Origin: Cyanophora paradoxa
Taxonomy: Eukaryota > Glaucocystophyceae > Cyanophorales > Cyanophoraceae
NCBI GenBank assembly: GCA_004431415.1
Contig: QPMI01000031.1
Coordinates: 28,604-92,603 of the forward strand
DNA: 64,000 nt
Reading direction: 5' to 3'
This document shows, one piece after another, positions 52,648 through 64,000 of this stretch (its first letter is position 1; every line of letters starts with the position of its first letter). Position numbers and translations under genes: made by a program. Below the pieces are notes generated by a model. It did no database searches. It saw nothing but the letters and a program-made list of their open reading frames with translations, and was not told the DNA's origin.

Positions 52648-54745
52648 TTACACGATAATAATGCATTTCGAGAGGGACTGCATCTCTAAGATACGATTTT
52701 TTATCGTCTTGATCTCATTGTCGACATTATCGCTCTGTGCTTTGATCAGAGCGTTCTTCTGGCGCACATGATCGAGAAGTGACGCAAGCGCTGTTTCAAG
52801 AACGTCGAAGGACGTCGCTTGCAATTGCTGGTTGAGTGTTCCTAGGGCACGCGTTGCGTCGTAGTTGACATCGGTTTGAGCACCAGAAATCATGAGTGCC
52901 ATCTGCGCAGCAGGAAGCTCATTTATGGCACCACAAATCTGGAAACTGCAAAAAAGAACGTCTGCGAAAGAGAGGTGCAGACGAACCTTCTTATTAAGCT
53001 CATGTAGCTGTGCGAGGAGGTTAACAATACACCTTATTCTCTCTCCAAGTGCCCGGTCGAAGACAACTTCGTTGCGCAAGTAGATATCTACAAGATGCAG
53101 CTTTTCTAAGGATGGCGCCTTCTCGAACGCCCCGACCACACACTGAGCAACATATTCTGGGATTGCGCGCATTGCATCTGTTCGCTGTTCATAGCCAGTC
53201 ACTCCAACCAGGCGGAGGGTTTCCAGAGATGAGCACTGCGAAGCGATCTTCGTGATGGAGGTGACCAGCCAGTTGCGCTCGACACGTAAGACTTGTGCTC
53301 CATGAGCGTCAGAGGGTGCAAGCGGAAGGATCAGCTCGCGAAGGCTGCTGAATCGTAATGTCTTTGCGAGTTCCGCGAGACGATTCGGTGATAATTTACG
53401 GAGCTGTGCCACGGTTGCATGTGGAACTGTGCATGCCACCAGGTCCAGCGTGATAAGAGATTGACACTTCCGCGCTGCTGATAAGATTTGCTCGTAATCA
53501 CGCCCGTCCTCCAGCGTGAAGCGCAACGTTTGCGTGAAATTGCTTAGATACCGTTCCATCTTATTTATATTCGTGCTGTCGCTCTTAATGATGCAATTGA
53601 TGAACGAAATATGTTTGAGACAGCACGAGTCGGGAGAGCAGAAGAACTGGACGACTGGATGCGAAGCTGGGCGGATGCGAGTTGCTGTGAATTCGACATG
53701 GAGCTCCTCCGTGCATTCCCCCGCCGTATGATGCAATACCAGAGATGCCGGCCGCGGTGGGGCCATTGACGAGTCATTTTGGATGTCCCGAGGCTCGTCA
53801 GATATCTGCAATCCAAATCAGGCTGCTCGAATATAAATAGTGGCAGGTCGTGCACATTGAAAATCATGGACGCGGGCGCTGGACGAAAGAGTCCTGGGGT
53901 TTTCAGCTCTAGGCCTTCGCTTGTTAGACATCCTTTGATGATGACTTTCTTGGCACTGAAAGCCCAGTAGGAGAAGGAACCCGCAGCTTCTTGAAACATG
54001 ATGGTTTCTTGGTCGACACATAGCTCTTCGACCGTCCCAAATGACGTGTCATCAGGCCCGCAGTCACGAAAGCTGCAAATTATGAAAAACTGTTTGTCAG
54101 CTTCTGGTTCTGAATGGATTACGTAAACGAATACGTAGCGAATTTGGACTTACTGAACGGGCCCCCGAATACCTGCGTTGGTAACAGAGTTCGATACGGC
54201 TCGATGCTGGCTATTTCCTCCGTTTCACGGTGTGCGCGAAGGCTTGCGCTTGCCTTGTCGTCCAGAATAAGACGGCGAGGCGCCGTCTTCAAGATAAGGT
54301 GGACCCAGTCAAAATGAATGGCCTCAAGGTCGTCGGAACCACACCCTGTGCAGATTCCTAGGCACCGCTTGGGCTTCTCAAAGAAACGCTGTATGCTGTC
54401 CAGGAGGATTGCAAGTTTCTTAAACGTCTTTGGCTGCTTCCATAATTCCGAGGCAAAGCTGGAGGAAGCGAATTTGATGCTACCGCCATGCTCTAGGATC
54501 CACTTCGCGCGAATCCACACCCTTTCAAGCAGGAGAGCCGGAATTGTGTCAAGAAAGATGGTCGCGGTGCGGACGCGCTTCAAGCCATTGCCCTGTTCCA
54601 CGAGAATCCTGTAGAAGCGCCGGCTGCTACTCCACAGAGCTCGCACGGACTCGAGGCGTTCATTAGGAACCATGCTGGCAATTATGGCGATGGCATCGTC
54701 TGGAAGATCATTTATCGTTATGGTTGCCTTTCTTGTCGATTCGAG
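52648..54745 (-). CDS. F-box protein with leucine-rich-type repeats
   Basis: Probably a substrate-receptor subunit of an SCF ubiquitin ligase. The F-box is ATITINDLPDDAIAIIAS followed by ESVRALWSSSRRFYRILVE (about 54730-54600). An upstream acceptor CCGCACAG at about 54746 implies an earlier exon not located. LRR-like stretches follow: FGTVEELCVDQETIMF, CLKHISFINCIIKS, CQSLITLDLVACTV, FSSLRELILPLAPSD, CSSLETLRLVGVTG and APSLEKLHLVDIYL. A coiled coil (LLDHVRQKNALIKAQSDNVD) ends the protein (TAA, 52648). An intron with GTGCAC donor and GCAG acceptor near 53840-53790 joins the exons. Confidence 0.75.
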
Positions 54746-55260
54746 CCTGTGCGGCGAATGTTAGAGAGGGGTTCTTTCGCTTGCTTTGCCTCCGAATGAA
54801 TATGCGTACCGCTCATCTACTTCTGGTACGGTGGCGACGTCTTTAGTAGATCCATGTGTAGGTTCGAATCCCCGCCGCAGGCTCCATACTGCAAGCCGAT
54901 TCCCTGCATTATGTGAGCCGATTTGGTCCGCGAATGCGCGTCAACGTGCATGCGCACTGCAGCTGCGCATTTGTCGGCCCAGCACGTTTTGGTGTCTTCC
55001 CAGAGTCAGCGGCCAGATCCAGACTCTCGTCCCTGCGCGCGCAGAGGACAACAATCAAGGCACGATAAACGCACCCACGCCAATATTAATACGACGCACG
55101 AGCGTTTCCTTCGTCTACGCTGCATCGCAAGTTTGAAATTTCTCAGAGGGGTACGGTAAGGATACGGTTAGGGGGTTCTAAATGGGGAAGGGGTACGAGC
55201 TACGGGATTTGCGCGGGAAGCCGTCGTTTTACTCGGAAACGCGTATTACAAGCTTTAAGT
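54746..55260. other. Intergenic, nothing identified
   Basis: Gap between the minus F-box gene and a plus gene. A GGTTCGAATCCC motif at about 54857 is not part of a foldable tRNA. Confidence 0.5.
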
Positions 55261-56201
55261 ATGTCGCAGCTTGAAGACCCCATGGCCGGCCTGGTATCGC
55301 AGTCGAATCAAAGCTCTGAAGATAAGGTGCGTCGCACTCAGCGGCCAGCGGATAAGCTGCTGGCTTAAGCTAACCGGCCACGCATGCGCATGCGCAGTGC
55401 ACGACGGTGAAGCGGGCGCGGGAGGAGATCAATGGCGAGCGTGCGAGCAAAAGGCAAACTTCGGGCACAGGGAACTCCAGCGAAAAAAGGCCCTTAAGCT
55501 TGCTAAACAGTGAGCACCTGGTGCGAACACTACTCCACTCTAGATCTACGACTCGGCGAAAAGTATTCTTCATAACACGGTTTGAACGCTCGCACTTTTA
55601 GAAACAGTTTGAACACGCGCTTGATTTCACGTACGGGCTTCCCTTCACATTTCACAAGTTGATGGTGCGAATCAAATAGTAGTGATGAGTTTTCCTTGAC
55701 CGTCGGACGTCTGTGCGAACGAGTGCATGTACAGCACGACAACCAGCGGAACATTATGCGGCAGCTTCGAAGTGATGTGATGGCGCTATCAGCTAATGTG
55801 AGCCGTGGCCCGCACTCACTGATGGTCAACTCTCTGAAATGCTCGAATTCCAGGTCAGTTCTGTAATCGAAAAGGAGATCGCTGATATAAACCAACCGGT
55901 CGCCTCCGAAGAGTGTGTGCTCATGTTAAACTCTCAGCAACTGGAAAAGCTATTTCAAAGCCTCAAGAATGCTGTTATTTGTGAGATCGAATGCTGTCAA
56001 AAGCGAATGGTAAAGACAGATTTGGTGATTATATAGTCATGCCGACGTCTGTCAGTTCACGTGCGTGCACGACAGATCAAAAGGGAATTCGACGAATTCA
56101 ACCATCTTGAGAGGGAAATCGAAACCGTGAATGTGTCAATCTTAAGTCTGCAACGTCAGGCACTATCGTCGCTTAAGACCGAGGGCGGAAGTCAGGAATG
56201 A
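55261..56201 (+). CDS. Small four-exon coiled-coil protein
   Basis: Exons 55261-55326, 55398-55520, 55854-56009 and 56076-56201 (TGA). All joints are phase 0 with every exon a multiple of three. Introns are 55327-55397 (GTGCGT), 55521-55853 (GTGCGA) and 56010-56075 (GTAAAG). About 156 residues: MSQLEDPMAGLVSQSNQSSE, then a basic stretch TVKRAREEINGERASKRQTS, then helices (LMLNSQQLEKLFQSLKNAV; FDEFNHLEREIETVNVSILS). No family recognised. It sits between two F-box genes. Confidence 0.7.
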
Positions 56202-56364
56202 AGTAAGAAGAGATCCCATGTGCGAACATGCGACTTTGTCTTTGTATTATTTGTTGCGAGCAAGCAAAAGCTAGCTGAGTATGTAACTTGGCATATTGTA
56301 GCGCTAGCCAAGCGAGCTCGATAATCTTACATACTGCACACTGCACCAATTCCCTCGCTGCATT

Positions 56365-58606
56365 TTATTGATCGTGGAGAAAAGCAGTTGAATTAGAGGA
56401 TAAAAAATCGCGTAGACCCTTGTTGGTATCTATGAATTGCCCCTGGGCCAGGAATGACGTGCCGCCTCGTATTTCGACTCTCCAAAAGCAATAAAGCCGA
56501 GAAAGCGTATTTTGATGTTCGCAGAGCATGTTGACGGCTTGCGTAAGCTCCTCCAGACCAACTCTGGTACGCACAGCGATGTTAAGTTCAACATGAGCCA
56601 GTCTTGGACCCGACTCCAACAGCGCCTTCTTTCATTGATCAGAAACACGGAATCGCATTTGAATGAGTGAAACAGCGAACCCGCAAGATTTCTGCCGGAT
56701 GTGGAAAGAAGCCTTCGATGCTGAGCAGGCGAACTTTCGTTCGCATTGACCGAAGGAGGGCCATAAAACTGTCTTGGTGAAGTGTTCGGCTTTCTACATT
56801 CTGATGGTAGCGAGTGCCTAGATCTCGTACAAGCAGATCACATTGTTCGAGCGCCGGGAGTTGCTCCAAGTTCGCTCGGATTTCTTCGAAAGATACACCG
56901 ATTGCTCTGTGCACGTCTTCTGCTGGATAACTCCGCGTCTGCTGAATTGTGGGTGGAACGATGGCCCGGCACGAATGCACAGATACGCACTTCGATATGA
57001 ATTCTAACATTTTTAAGCATCGGGAGCGGTCGCAAAATTTTGAAGTGGGTCTCGCAGCCGATCTGACGTTGCCGAAGTAAGCAACTCGAACACCGAACAA
57101 CAATGCCGAATCGCACCTGAATCTCGAGACTTTCGAGGTTAGCCATTGTGCTGATACGCTCGACCGTCGACCCAGTGCTTTTATACGCAACTATCAACGC
57201 TCGCACACTTTCCGGATTGAGCGTCGAGAGCGCTGTGTCCTCCCGAACTGTGCATGATAAGCGTTGCGGGGAGAGTTTGACTATCGCGTCCTGCAGTAGA
57301 TATCGATGTCAGTAAACACTATCTGCGCTGATGGGATATTACGTGCATCTGATGCATACGTACCGCCTGATCAGCTGACAGGAAAGGCGGTGTTAACTCA
57401 ATGGTCCTCTGGCCCGCATGCTCGCATCGTACCATGGACAACTCGCGGAGCCCTTTCAAATTGACCTCAGCGGCTGCACGGAGAAAGATGGCGGCAAAGC
57501 GTTCGTATGCGGTCACTGATAACCGGCCTTCTGGATAGTTCCGCAGCGCCTTCGTGAATGCGCGTGCGACATCTAGAGTGCTGACAAATTGTTCGCTGAC
57601 TTCGTCATACAACACGTGTTCACATTTCTCCCAGTAGTCCCAGCCCTCGAAAATGACATGCACAGAATTCCGCAGAAGCTTCGCCTTTGCCACGTCCTCG
57701 ATCACATCTGAGCTCGAGGCCAGTTAGAACACCGGTTTTTTGAAGTGGAATTGATGCAATTGTCGCGATGTCTGTGCAAATTTCGCGCACCAAATATTGA
57801 CCTCAGAATACTGAAGCATAGCTTGAATGCAAATTTCCTCTCTGTTCGGTGCGAGTAGAGCATGTCGGGGAACTGCTCGAACCGGTCATGCCAAAATGAG
57901 CTGACGATGACGTTCTCGCAGCCCGCGAGTTTCTTTTCTCTGAACAGAGCTCTGACTGCGCTGAGGAGCTCGTTGGCTGCGGGCCCATTTCCACAAGATC
58001 GGAACCGTTCAGCCGGAGCACAGGCCAGTTCTTATCTTTGAGAAGCTGCGTGAAGCGTTTGTTGATGCTGAAGAACTGGTGTTTGCACGCTTCGGAGAGA
58101 TCATCGTAGACGAGCTCTAAGATGCGAACGAGGAGGCTATCCGGCATCTGGTCGAAGGGGCGGGTTGCTGCTCTGCATGCGCATGCTCCTGCTCATGATC
58201 ACGGTTTGCGCTGATGCATCGCTCAGCATCAGCGCCAGCTTGCCCGAAAGGGGGTGGTTCGCAAGCGCTGGCACCTCTCTGTCGCTGGCTCCGCGCCCGC
58301 AGCTTGGAGCAAGTTTGAAGCGGCTGCCGTGTCTTGTGCAACCGGCTGCTCTGCCCACTGCAGCAGCCGCTGATCATGAAGCTGAAGGACCTCCGCTTCT
58401 GCAGCGGACGCCAGCTGCAAGTCTGCTCCTGGGGTGTCTGCAGCTGCGCAACCAAGCTCGCAACCAAGCAACACAAAGATGTGAGAGTACGCACCTTGTA
58501 ACGCTGCAGCCCTATTAGTCGCATGTTCAGGATCGCTCTCCTCCTCGTTCACACGCGCGCGTTTCGAGTCGTGCGCGTCTCGCGCGGCGTTCGCCGCGCA
58601 ATCCAT
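56365..58606 (-). CDS. F-box/LRR-type protein
   Basis: Start Met 58606 (MDCAANAARDAHDSKRARVN) with a charged N terminus, then an intron-containing gap, then the F-box RPFDQMPDSLLVRILELVYD and HQFFSINKRFTQLLKD. Later exons: CENVIVSSFWHDRFEQFPDM, EDVAKAKLLRNSVHVIFEGW, LRELSMVRCEHAG, ISTMANLESLEIQVRFGIVV, GVSFEEIRANLEQLPALEQC and GPRLAHVELNIAVRTRVGLE. It ends DQ and TAA at 56365. Frames change several times, as expected for multiple introns; exact borders were not all solved. Head to head with the gene at 58730 across 120 bp. Confidence 0.65.
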
Positions 58607-58729
58607 CGCCGGTTGCAATGCTGCGCTACCGCGCTACCGCGCTACCGCACGAGCTACCGCTGAGCGGCTAGTTGCAACGGAAGGAGGGTACACGGCTCTC
58701 AGCCACGCCCAGCTCGCAGCACGCGAGCG

Positions 58730-60632
58730 ATGGCGGAACGCTCAGCGAAGCGAGCACGTGCAGAAGCGCCAGTGGAATCTGGCGCGGTGCTTCGTTCCAT
58801 CTCCGACCTGCCCGACGGCGTCCTTGGCAGTGTTTTCAAGTCAGTCTCGCTGGTGCAAGCCTGGCCGCTTCGAGAAGTGTGTAGGTGCGTCCAGGCTCGC
58901 TCGCCGAGTCGACTTGGACCCTCCGGATCCAACCCGCGCTGCCACGCAGGCGTTGGAGGAGCGTGATCGAGGGCACAGCGTGGGACTGTATCGAGCTGCG
59001 GTCGAATGAGGATTTCGTGTTTCAGCATCTCGTGTCGCTGCTCCGGAGCGAGAAGATCAAGCTCGCTTGCGGCGCGCATACGCGGGTCACCGTTGGAATG
59101 CATGCGCAGAGCGAGAGCAATTTCGGCTTTGTCGCATTGGCCTCTGCCGTGCTGGCGGCCTGCAACAAGGACGGCAAGGTGGCAGAGGCAGACGTGTGCT
59201 TCTTGGCAGAACACATCAACAGCCTCGACAGCGTCGTGCATGCTTTCATCCTGGCAACCCTCGCAGCTCTCCGGCCGCAGCGTGCGGCGCGCAGCGCTCT
59301 GGAGAAGCTTGCCATTCGCCTAGAGACGCTGGAGTACGAGTTCTTTCGGATACTCCTAAGGGCGACCTTGTCAACCTACGTATTGACCAGAGGCAAAAGG
59401 CAACCGCTGAGGACTTGCAAGCGTCCTTGGAGTCGTTGAGCAGTATTCGGTCCCTCAAGCTGATGCCGAACGCGTTTCCCCTGGACAGCACAGCAGCAGC
59501 AGCGATCGCCAGCAGCCTCCCAACCTTCAGTCTATCCACTTCTCGGCAAACGACTGCAGCGTGCTTGCAGTCCTCGCGACCTTATCAGCTCTGCGTGACG
59601 TTGTCATCAACTGGTTCACCCCTGAAAGATTCCCACGGACCCTTCAGAGATCGGCGACGCCTTCTCGACTCTAGCTGCTGGCCCTGCTGGAAAGTCGCTG
59701 CGATCAATTGTCCTCGATCCTGATCCCGTGTGAGTGCTCTGGCAACTGCGTGCGGTTTGCCAAAAAGCCCAGGTCGGCCGATTCCTCGACGCAGTAAATT
59801 TTTCTTTCCGCTCAACAACACTGGTCTACACTCCATCGCGAAATTTCCTTTCCTCGAGGAAATATGTATCGACGTGCGCGTCCATATGAGCTAAGTTATG
59901 CTCTCGTCACTAACTCCTAACTGCGTGACGCAGCTGAGCAGTGACAAACTGGAGTCTGCCGACCTGGCGGCATTCCAGTCGACAAGCTTGCGAGATGTGA
60001 GTGTGAGACTTCACGTTGTGAAGCGTGCAATGGTCGAGCGCTTGGGAGCGCTCGAGTCCGCCATTGCGAGGTTCTCGAAGCTGTCTTCACTGACATTAAA
60101 TCTGGCAATCCCGAAGGCGGTGCAGACGGTGCACCGGCTCTAGATCTGTGCAGTCATTCCCGCACTGATGATGATCTCTCGGATCTGCACAGACATGCAC
60201 CCGCGGATGATGAGGCTATTTCACGCTTCCTCCGCACGTGCAAGTCGTCTCTGCGCGGATTGTTCCTCTATCTCAGGCGGCCTCTCAGCGCGTCGGAGGC
60301 AGAGTCTATATCTCTCTGCACAGAGCTGAAGTCCCTGGATGTGTCCTGCAATATTCGCTCCGTCGCAGAGATCGGGCCGCTGCAGGTGCGGCGCCGGCGT
60401 ATGCATTATGAAGCAAAGAAGTTTATTTATTTAGCAAAGCAAAGAAGTTCATTTATTTATACTTCCTCTACAGGGACTGGACGTGTGCCTCGACAAAGTA
60501 CCGTCCGCGAAATTTCACATTGCGATTTCGCGAGAGCCACGAGAGCCGGGCTACGAGAGCGTCGTCAAGCAGCTGCTGCAGGATTTTTTGCCGCGCGCCA
60601 CGATATCGACTAGTATTCTTACGTATAGCTAG
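58730..60632 (+). CDS. F-box protein with leucine-rich-type C terminus
   Basis: Start ATG 58730 (MAERSAKRARAEAPVESGAV). The F-box is SISDLPDGVLGSVFKSVSLV and LREVCR, then W..V..W-type residues in RSVIEGTAWDCIELRSNEDF. Helical region: KVAEADVCFLAEHINSLDSV. LRR-like segments: LSSIRSLKLMPNAF, TLSALRDVVINWFTPERFP, FSKLSSLTLNLAIPKA and CTELKSLDVSCNIRSVAEIG. The last exon GLDVCLDKVPSAKF... ends in TAG (60630-60632). A 10-nt or one-base anomaly near 58885 interrupts the F-box. Confidence 0.7.
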
Positions 60633-62100
60633 TGTACAATGAGCAATCATGACTCCGGGGAAATTGAAGCCGGGCCCGGGGCTCATGAATGATATCGATA
60701 ATGATCATCATGGCATCGGACCACGACTTGCGATCGGAGCAGGCAGGGCAGCCAGGCCCGGGGCTTATGATCATATCATGACTCATGACGAGCCCAGACC
60801 CGGGCCTCATGATCAGCTCTTGCTCCCACACTAGGCAAGCCAGGCACGCCGCCCAAGGTCCCGTCAGCTCCGCCCCAAGTTCCCCGCTGGCTCAGCCCAA
60901 GACCCCCGGCCGCCCTGTGCGCCCGCGTAACCCCCCCCCCCCCCCCGAAGCCGGTCCGCGTACCCCCCATCCCCCCAGGCATGCGGCCCCGCCCCCCAGC
61001 GCCCGCCAAGGCCCCCCGACCCTGCCTGGTGCCGACTCCCCCGCCAAGATCCCCCTTCCCATTCCACCCCCCGACCCCCAGCGCCCGCCAAGGCCCCCCC
61101 GACCCTGCCTGGTGCCGACTCCCCGCCAAGACCCCCCTTCCATTCCACCATCCCCGGGGGGCTAGTTAGAACTCGGAAGGCAGTTTGGGTAGGTCCAGCC
61201 CTCCTAGCAACGAATGTCCTGGCCCGGCTATATAATAGCCTATATTTACCAGCGTTCAGGTCGCATTTGTGGTCTCTGCCAATACAACAATGCCCCGTAT
61301 GGCTATTTGGAAAAAAGCTAGTGTACAATGAGCAATCATAACTCCGGAGAAATTGAAGCCGGGCCGGGGCTCATGAATGATATCGATAATGATCATCGGA
61401 CCGTACCACGACTTGCGATCGTGACATCGGCTACAGTTGAAGGCAGGCCTAGGGCAGCCAGGCCGGGGCTTATATGATCATATCATGACTCATCATGGCA
61501 TGACGAGCCCAGGCCCGGGCCTCATGATCAGCACCGTACATGCGCGTGGCACGGCGGCAGTGGCAGAGGCGAGGACTCCAGGAGCTAGAGCCCTCAGGGC
61601 GCCCGGCCTCGGAGGCGCCGGCCCCGGGGCGAGGTACCGGTGGGATCACAGCTGCAGGCCCTGAGGCAGGGCAGCCAGGTCCGGGGCTCATGATCATGTC
61701 ATGTCTCGTAATGAGCACTGACTCAGTGAACATGTGGCAGTGCGGCATTGGCAGACTTTGAGATCTTTAGGAAGCCTTGAAGGGAGCCCGCGGAGGCCCC
61801 TGGGGCCCAGGCGGGGAAAATGTGACTTCCGCTGCAGGGAGGGCAACCAAGCCCGGGCCCGGGCCTCATGATCATGAGCATGATTCGTGATCAGCACCGT
61901 ACATGCGCGTGGCACGGCGGCAGTGGCAGAGGCAAGTAGCCCCGGGGCGCCGGCGGCGAGGTGCGATCACATGTACAGCCGCTGAGCTGCAGGAAGGGCA
62001 GCCATGCCCGGGGCCCGGGCTCATGATCAAGATCACGACCCGTGCCCGGCCATCGGAACGTTAACTCCAGTACATGATCATGATTGGTCCTAGTACACTG
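60633..62100. repeat. Palindrome-rich repeat block
   Basis: No gene. Direct repeats: about 60628-60712 with 61318-61400 (AGTGTACAATGAGCAATCAT start), 61526-61573 with 61888-61935, and a C-rich pair of about 80 bp at 60993-61070 and 61073-61150. A unit containing GGGCAGCCAGGCCCGGGGC and CATGATCATG-type palindromes recurs at about 60745, 61450, 61670, 61850 and 62000. Confidence 0.8.
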
Positions 62101-62102
62101 TT

Positions 62103-64000
62103 CTAAGAAGCCGGAAGACATTCATTACACGACGGCATCATGCAAGTCATTTCTCCGTAAAGTCCTCTTAACATAGCTGCATATGTATCCCGAAAATGAA
62201 AATCACACGAGCGCTGCGCCGCCTGCTGACGGAAGTCCAGAAGACGGCATTTCTCGTTTCCCTCCGTGTACACGACGTAGCCGCAGGCATTTCGTCCAGT
62301 ATGGCCTCCGCACAAACACTCCGAAATCGTCCAGTATGGGAGAATGTGAAGCAGACGCGCGGCATAGTCGTCGGTGACACTACCGCGGCAACGACTGAAA
62401 GCAATACTGCACTCTGCCAGCACGTCCGGCTTGCATCGCGCCAAAGGAATCAGCTCTTGCATCCAAATATCCAATGGAACAGATGCATCGCTCTCCTGCG
62501 GGGAAGACAGGGCTTCCGAAAGCGGCTGATAACCTATCGGCCATTCTGTTGAGAGCTTGGAAGGTCTAAAGTTTTCGAAAACGACATGGATTCGTTGAAG
62601 ACGTTTGCATGTCGAGAGAGCAATCGCGACCGGTTCTCCAAAAGGTTCACCCACGTAACAAAACTCACGCAACGTGTTCCTTGCTGCAAAGATGAGTTCG
62701 GCAAGTGCCACCGAAACATAATCTCGAGCTCCAACAAGGTGAAGGCTGACACTCTTTAACTGGGAACTGAGATGGCGAGAGCTGAGGGCATCACTCCATG
62801 CAGACAGGCATTCTTGCTGATTCTCATGGGCAATAAACCTTCATTCGGCTCCGCCATGTCATCGTATATGCGACGGAAGCGCAGATGAAACGTGAGGCGG
62901 AGATGTAGGAGAGACGGTATATTTGAAGAAAGTGACGCAAGTCGATTAGATTCATGGTGATTCAAAATCACATAACTCATGCTCTGAAGTGATCTGCTGA
63001 ACGGAATCTTGCATGTTGATTGGGAAAGTAATCCAGATTTCGCTTCGCCAGCCATGTGCAAGGAACATGAAATGCACAAGATTCCTGAACTCAGGTCAGA
63101 GAACGTGCTTAATGTTTGAAAAATACTTTCAGACCAGTTTAGCAATCGCAGAAATATCGTTGCAATCGAAGACGACCCATGCTTCAAGGCCATAAGAGAC
63201 GACGAAATACCAAATCCAGTCTGCGGGGGCCGGAACCGCCGAAAATGACATTTGGAAGTGTTCGCGATGAGCTCGCGATTTCTTTGTCCGAGTCTTCAGT
63301 GTCGGACAGATAATCGATCACACCAAAATCGAGGCTATGATCGCAGTGAACATCCCCTTTCGCATTGGAAAGTCGAGCACTGCGCACGTGGAAGTTCAGA
63401 TAATGAACGTATGACACCAGTAATAATCCAACGAAGCTACCAAGAGTTTTCAAATTGACACTGCCACTGCTAGCAATAGGTGGAGAGTTTTCGCGCCGTA
63501 AAAAGGAACGTTTTCACCCGAATCTCCAGTTCCTGTGCAAATAAGACTTGTTGTTGAGTGGGATGCATTCAAAGCACTGCAGGTTTGGAAGGGCAGCGAC
63601 GAGCTGTGAAGGAGTTCGAGCGGTGACATTCTGCAGAGGAACACGAAGACAGACGAGTGCCCGCGTTGCAGCTCCAATTCGTAGAAATCATCCAGCTCGA
63701 AAAATCCGCCGATGCCATGTGAACGCAAATCAAGCGACTGAAGGCGATGCAAACTCTGCATAAAAGATAGGAAGGTGTTGAAATGTTGCATCGATGGAAT
63801 CGATGCGCTGAAATTGGACGGCTCGGTAAAATCGCAGCTGAGATGTGGCACCGAATCAGTTTCAGTATGTCGAAGATACTCCTCGAAGTGCCGGATATTA
63901 CGATGCTCACAAATGTCAAGACGAACAGCCGAGAGACCGTTCCCGAGTGTTTCGATTACAGCGGAGCGGAATGCGTGGGAGTCTGGAACAGAACACTCGA
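62103..64000 (-). CDS. LRR/F-box-like protein, 5' end outside window
   Basis: An open frame runs to the window edge (PDSHAFRSAVIETLGNGLSA). LRR-like stretches: LHRLQSLDLRSHGIGGFFEL, LQSMSYVILNHHESNRLASL, IPSLLHLRLTFHLRFRR, SSQLKSVSLHLVGARDY, ARNTLREFCYVGEPF and CKRLQRIHVVFENF. The end is CNECLPAS and TAG at 62103. A one-base shift near 62842 and introns change the frame. Any F-box would lie beyond 64000. Related in style to the three F-box genes before it. Confidence 0.6.

Noticed and set aside
54800-54890. Possible tRNA (GGTTCGAATCCC T-loop-like motif)
   Set aside because: The T stem does not pair and no matching acceptor, D or anticodon stems were found around it.
55530-55895. Minus-strand ORF of 121 codons
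   Set aside because: Overlaps the large intron and third exon of the well-supported plus gene at 55261; no clear motif.

Overview
This is nuclear DNA from a GC-rich eukaryote, most likely a unicellular alga or other protist. Genes on both strands are broken by many short introns (mostly 36-110 bp). No rRNA, tRNA, CRISPR array or bacterial operon was seen. The species cannot be named from sequence alone. Introns in the first 12 kb are extreme (CCCCG/GGGGC tracts), and their donors read GTGCGC or close variants instead of GTAAGT.

Layout. 0.4-12.6 kb holds three conserved or conserved-looking genes of very high GC: a soluble-adenylyl-cyclase-type protein on the minus strand (two cyclase domains, a P-loop ATPase and a TPR-like tail), a divergent plus-strand gene I do not recognise, and a minus-strand NIFK/Nop15-type nucleolar RNA-binding protein. 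12.7-15.9 kb is repeat-rich spacer carrying a 488-bp piece of a LINE. 15.9-35.2 kb mixes mobile and unknown genes: a three-exon unknown gene, a TE-type gene with a GDYKFL motif, two coiled-coil genes, a nearly complete L1-like LINE (endonuclease, reverse transcriptase, zf-RVT-like end), an ORF with an RNase H1 N-terminal-like motif, and a proline-rich unknown gene. 35.2-37.1 kb is AT-rich spacer with an (AT)32 tract.

37.1-52.5 kb is the most unusual part. It holds eight copies of one undescribed-looking domain in seven genes. Each copy has three exons with introns at the same places and phases (phase 1, then phase 0); one gene has two copies fused in frame. Two of the genes are divergently paired, across a duplicated intergenic segment, with a second unknown family that starts MxAHEETKR. 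The same region has a gene in which a 51-nt exon plus its 52-nt intron has been amplified in tandem, and a Ulp1-type cysteine protease. 52.6-64 kb holds four F-box and/or leucine-rich-repeat genes, a small coiled-coil gene and a satellite-like block rich in CATGATCATG palindromes.

How the genes may fit together: F-box proteins, a Ulp1-like protease and a small domain with a possible beta-grasp look suggest a ubiquitin/SUMO-related expansion in the second half. That is inference. Several otherwise good genes need single-base shifts in homopolymer runs, which more likely reflects assembly indels than gene death.
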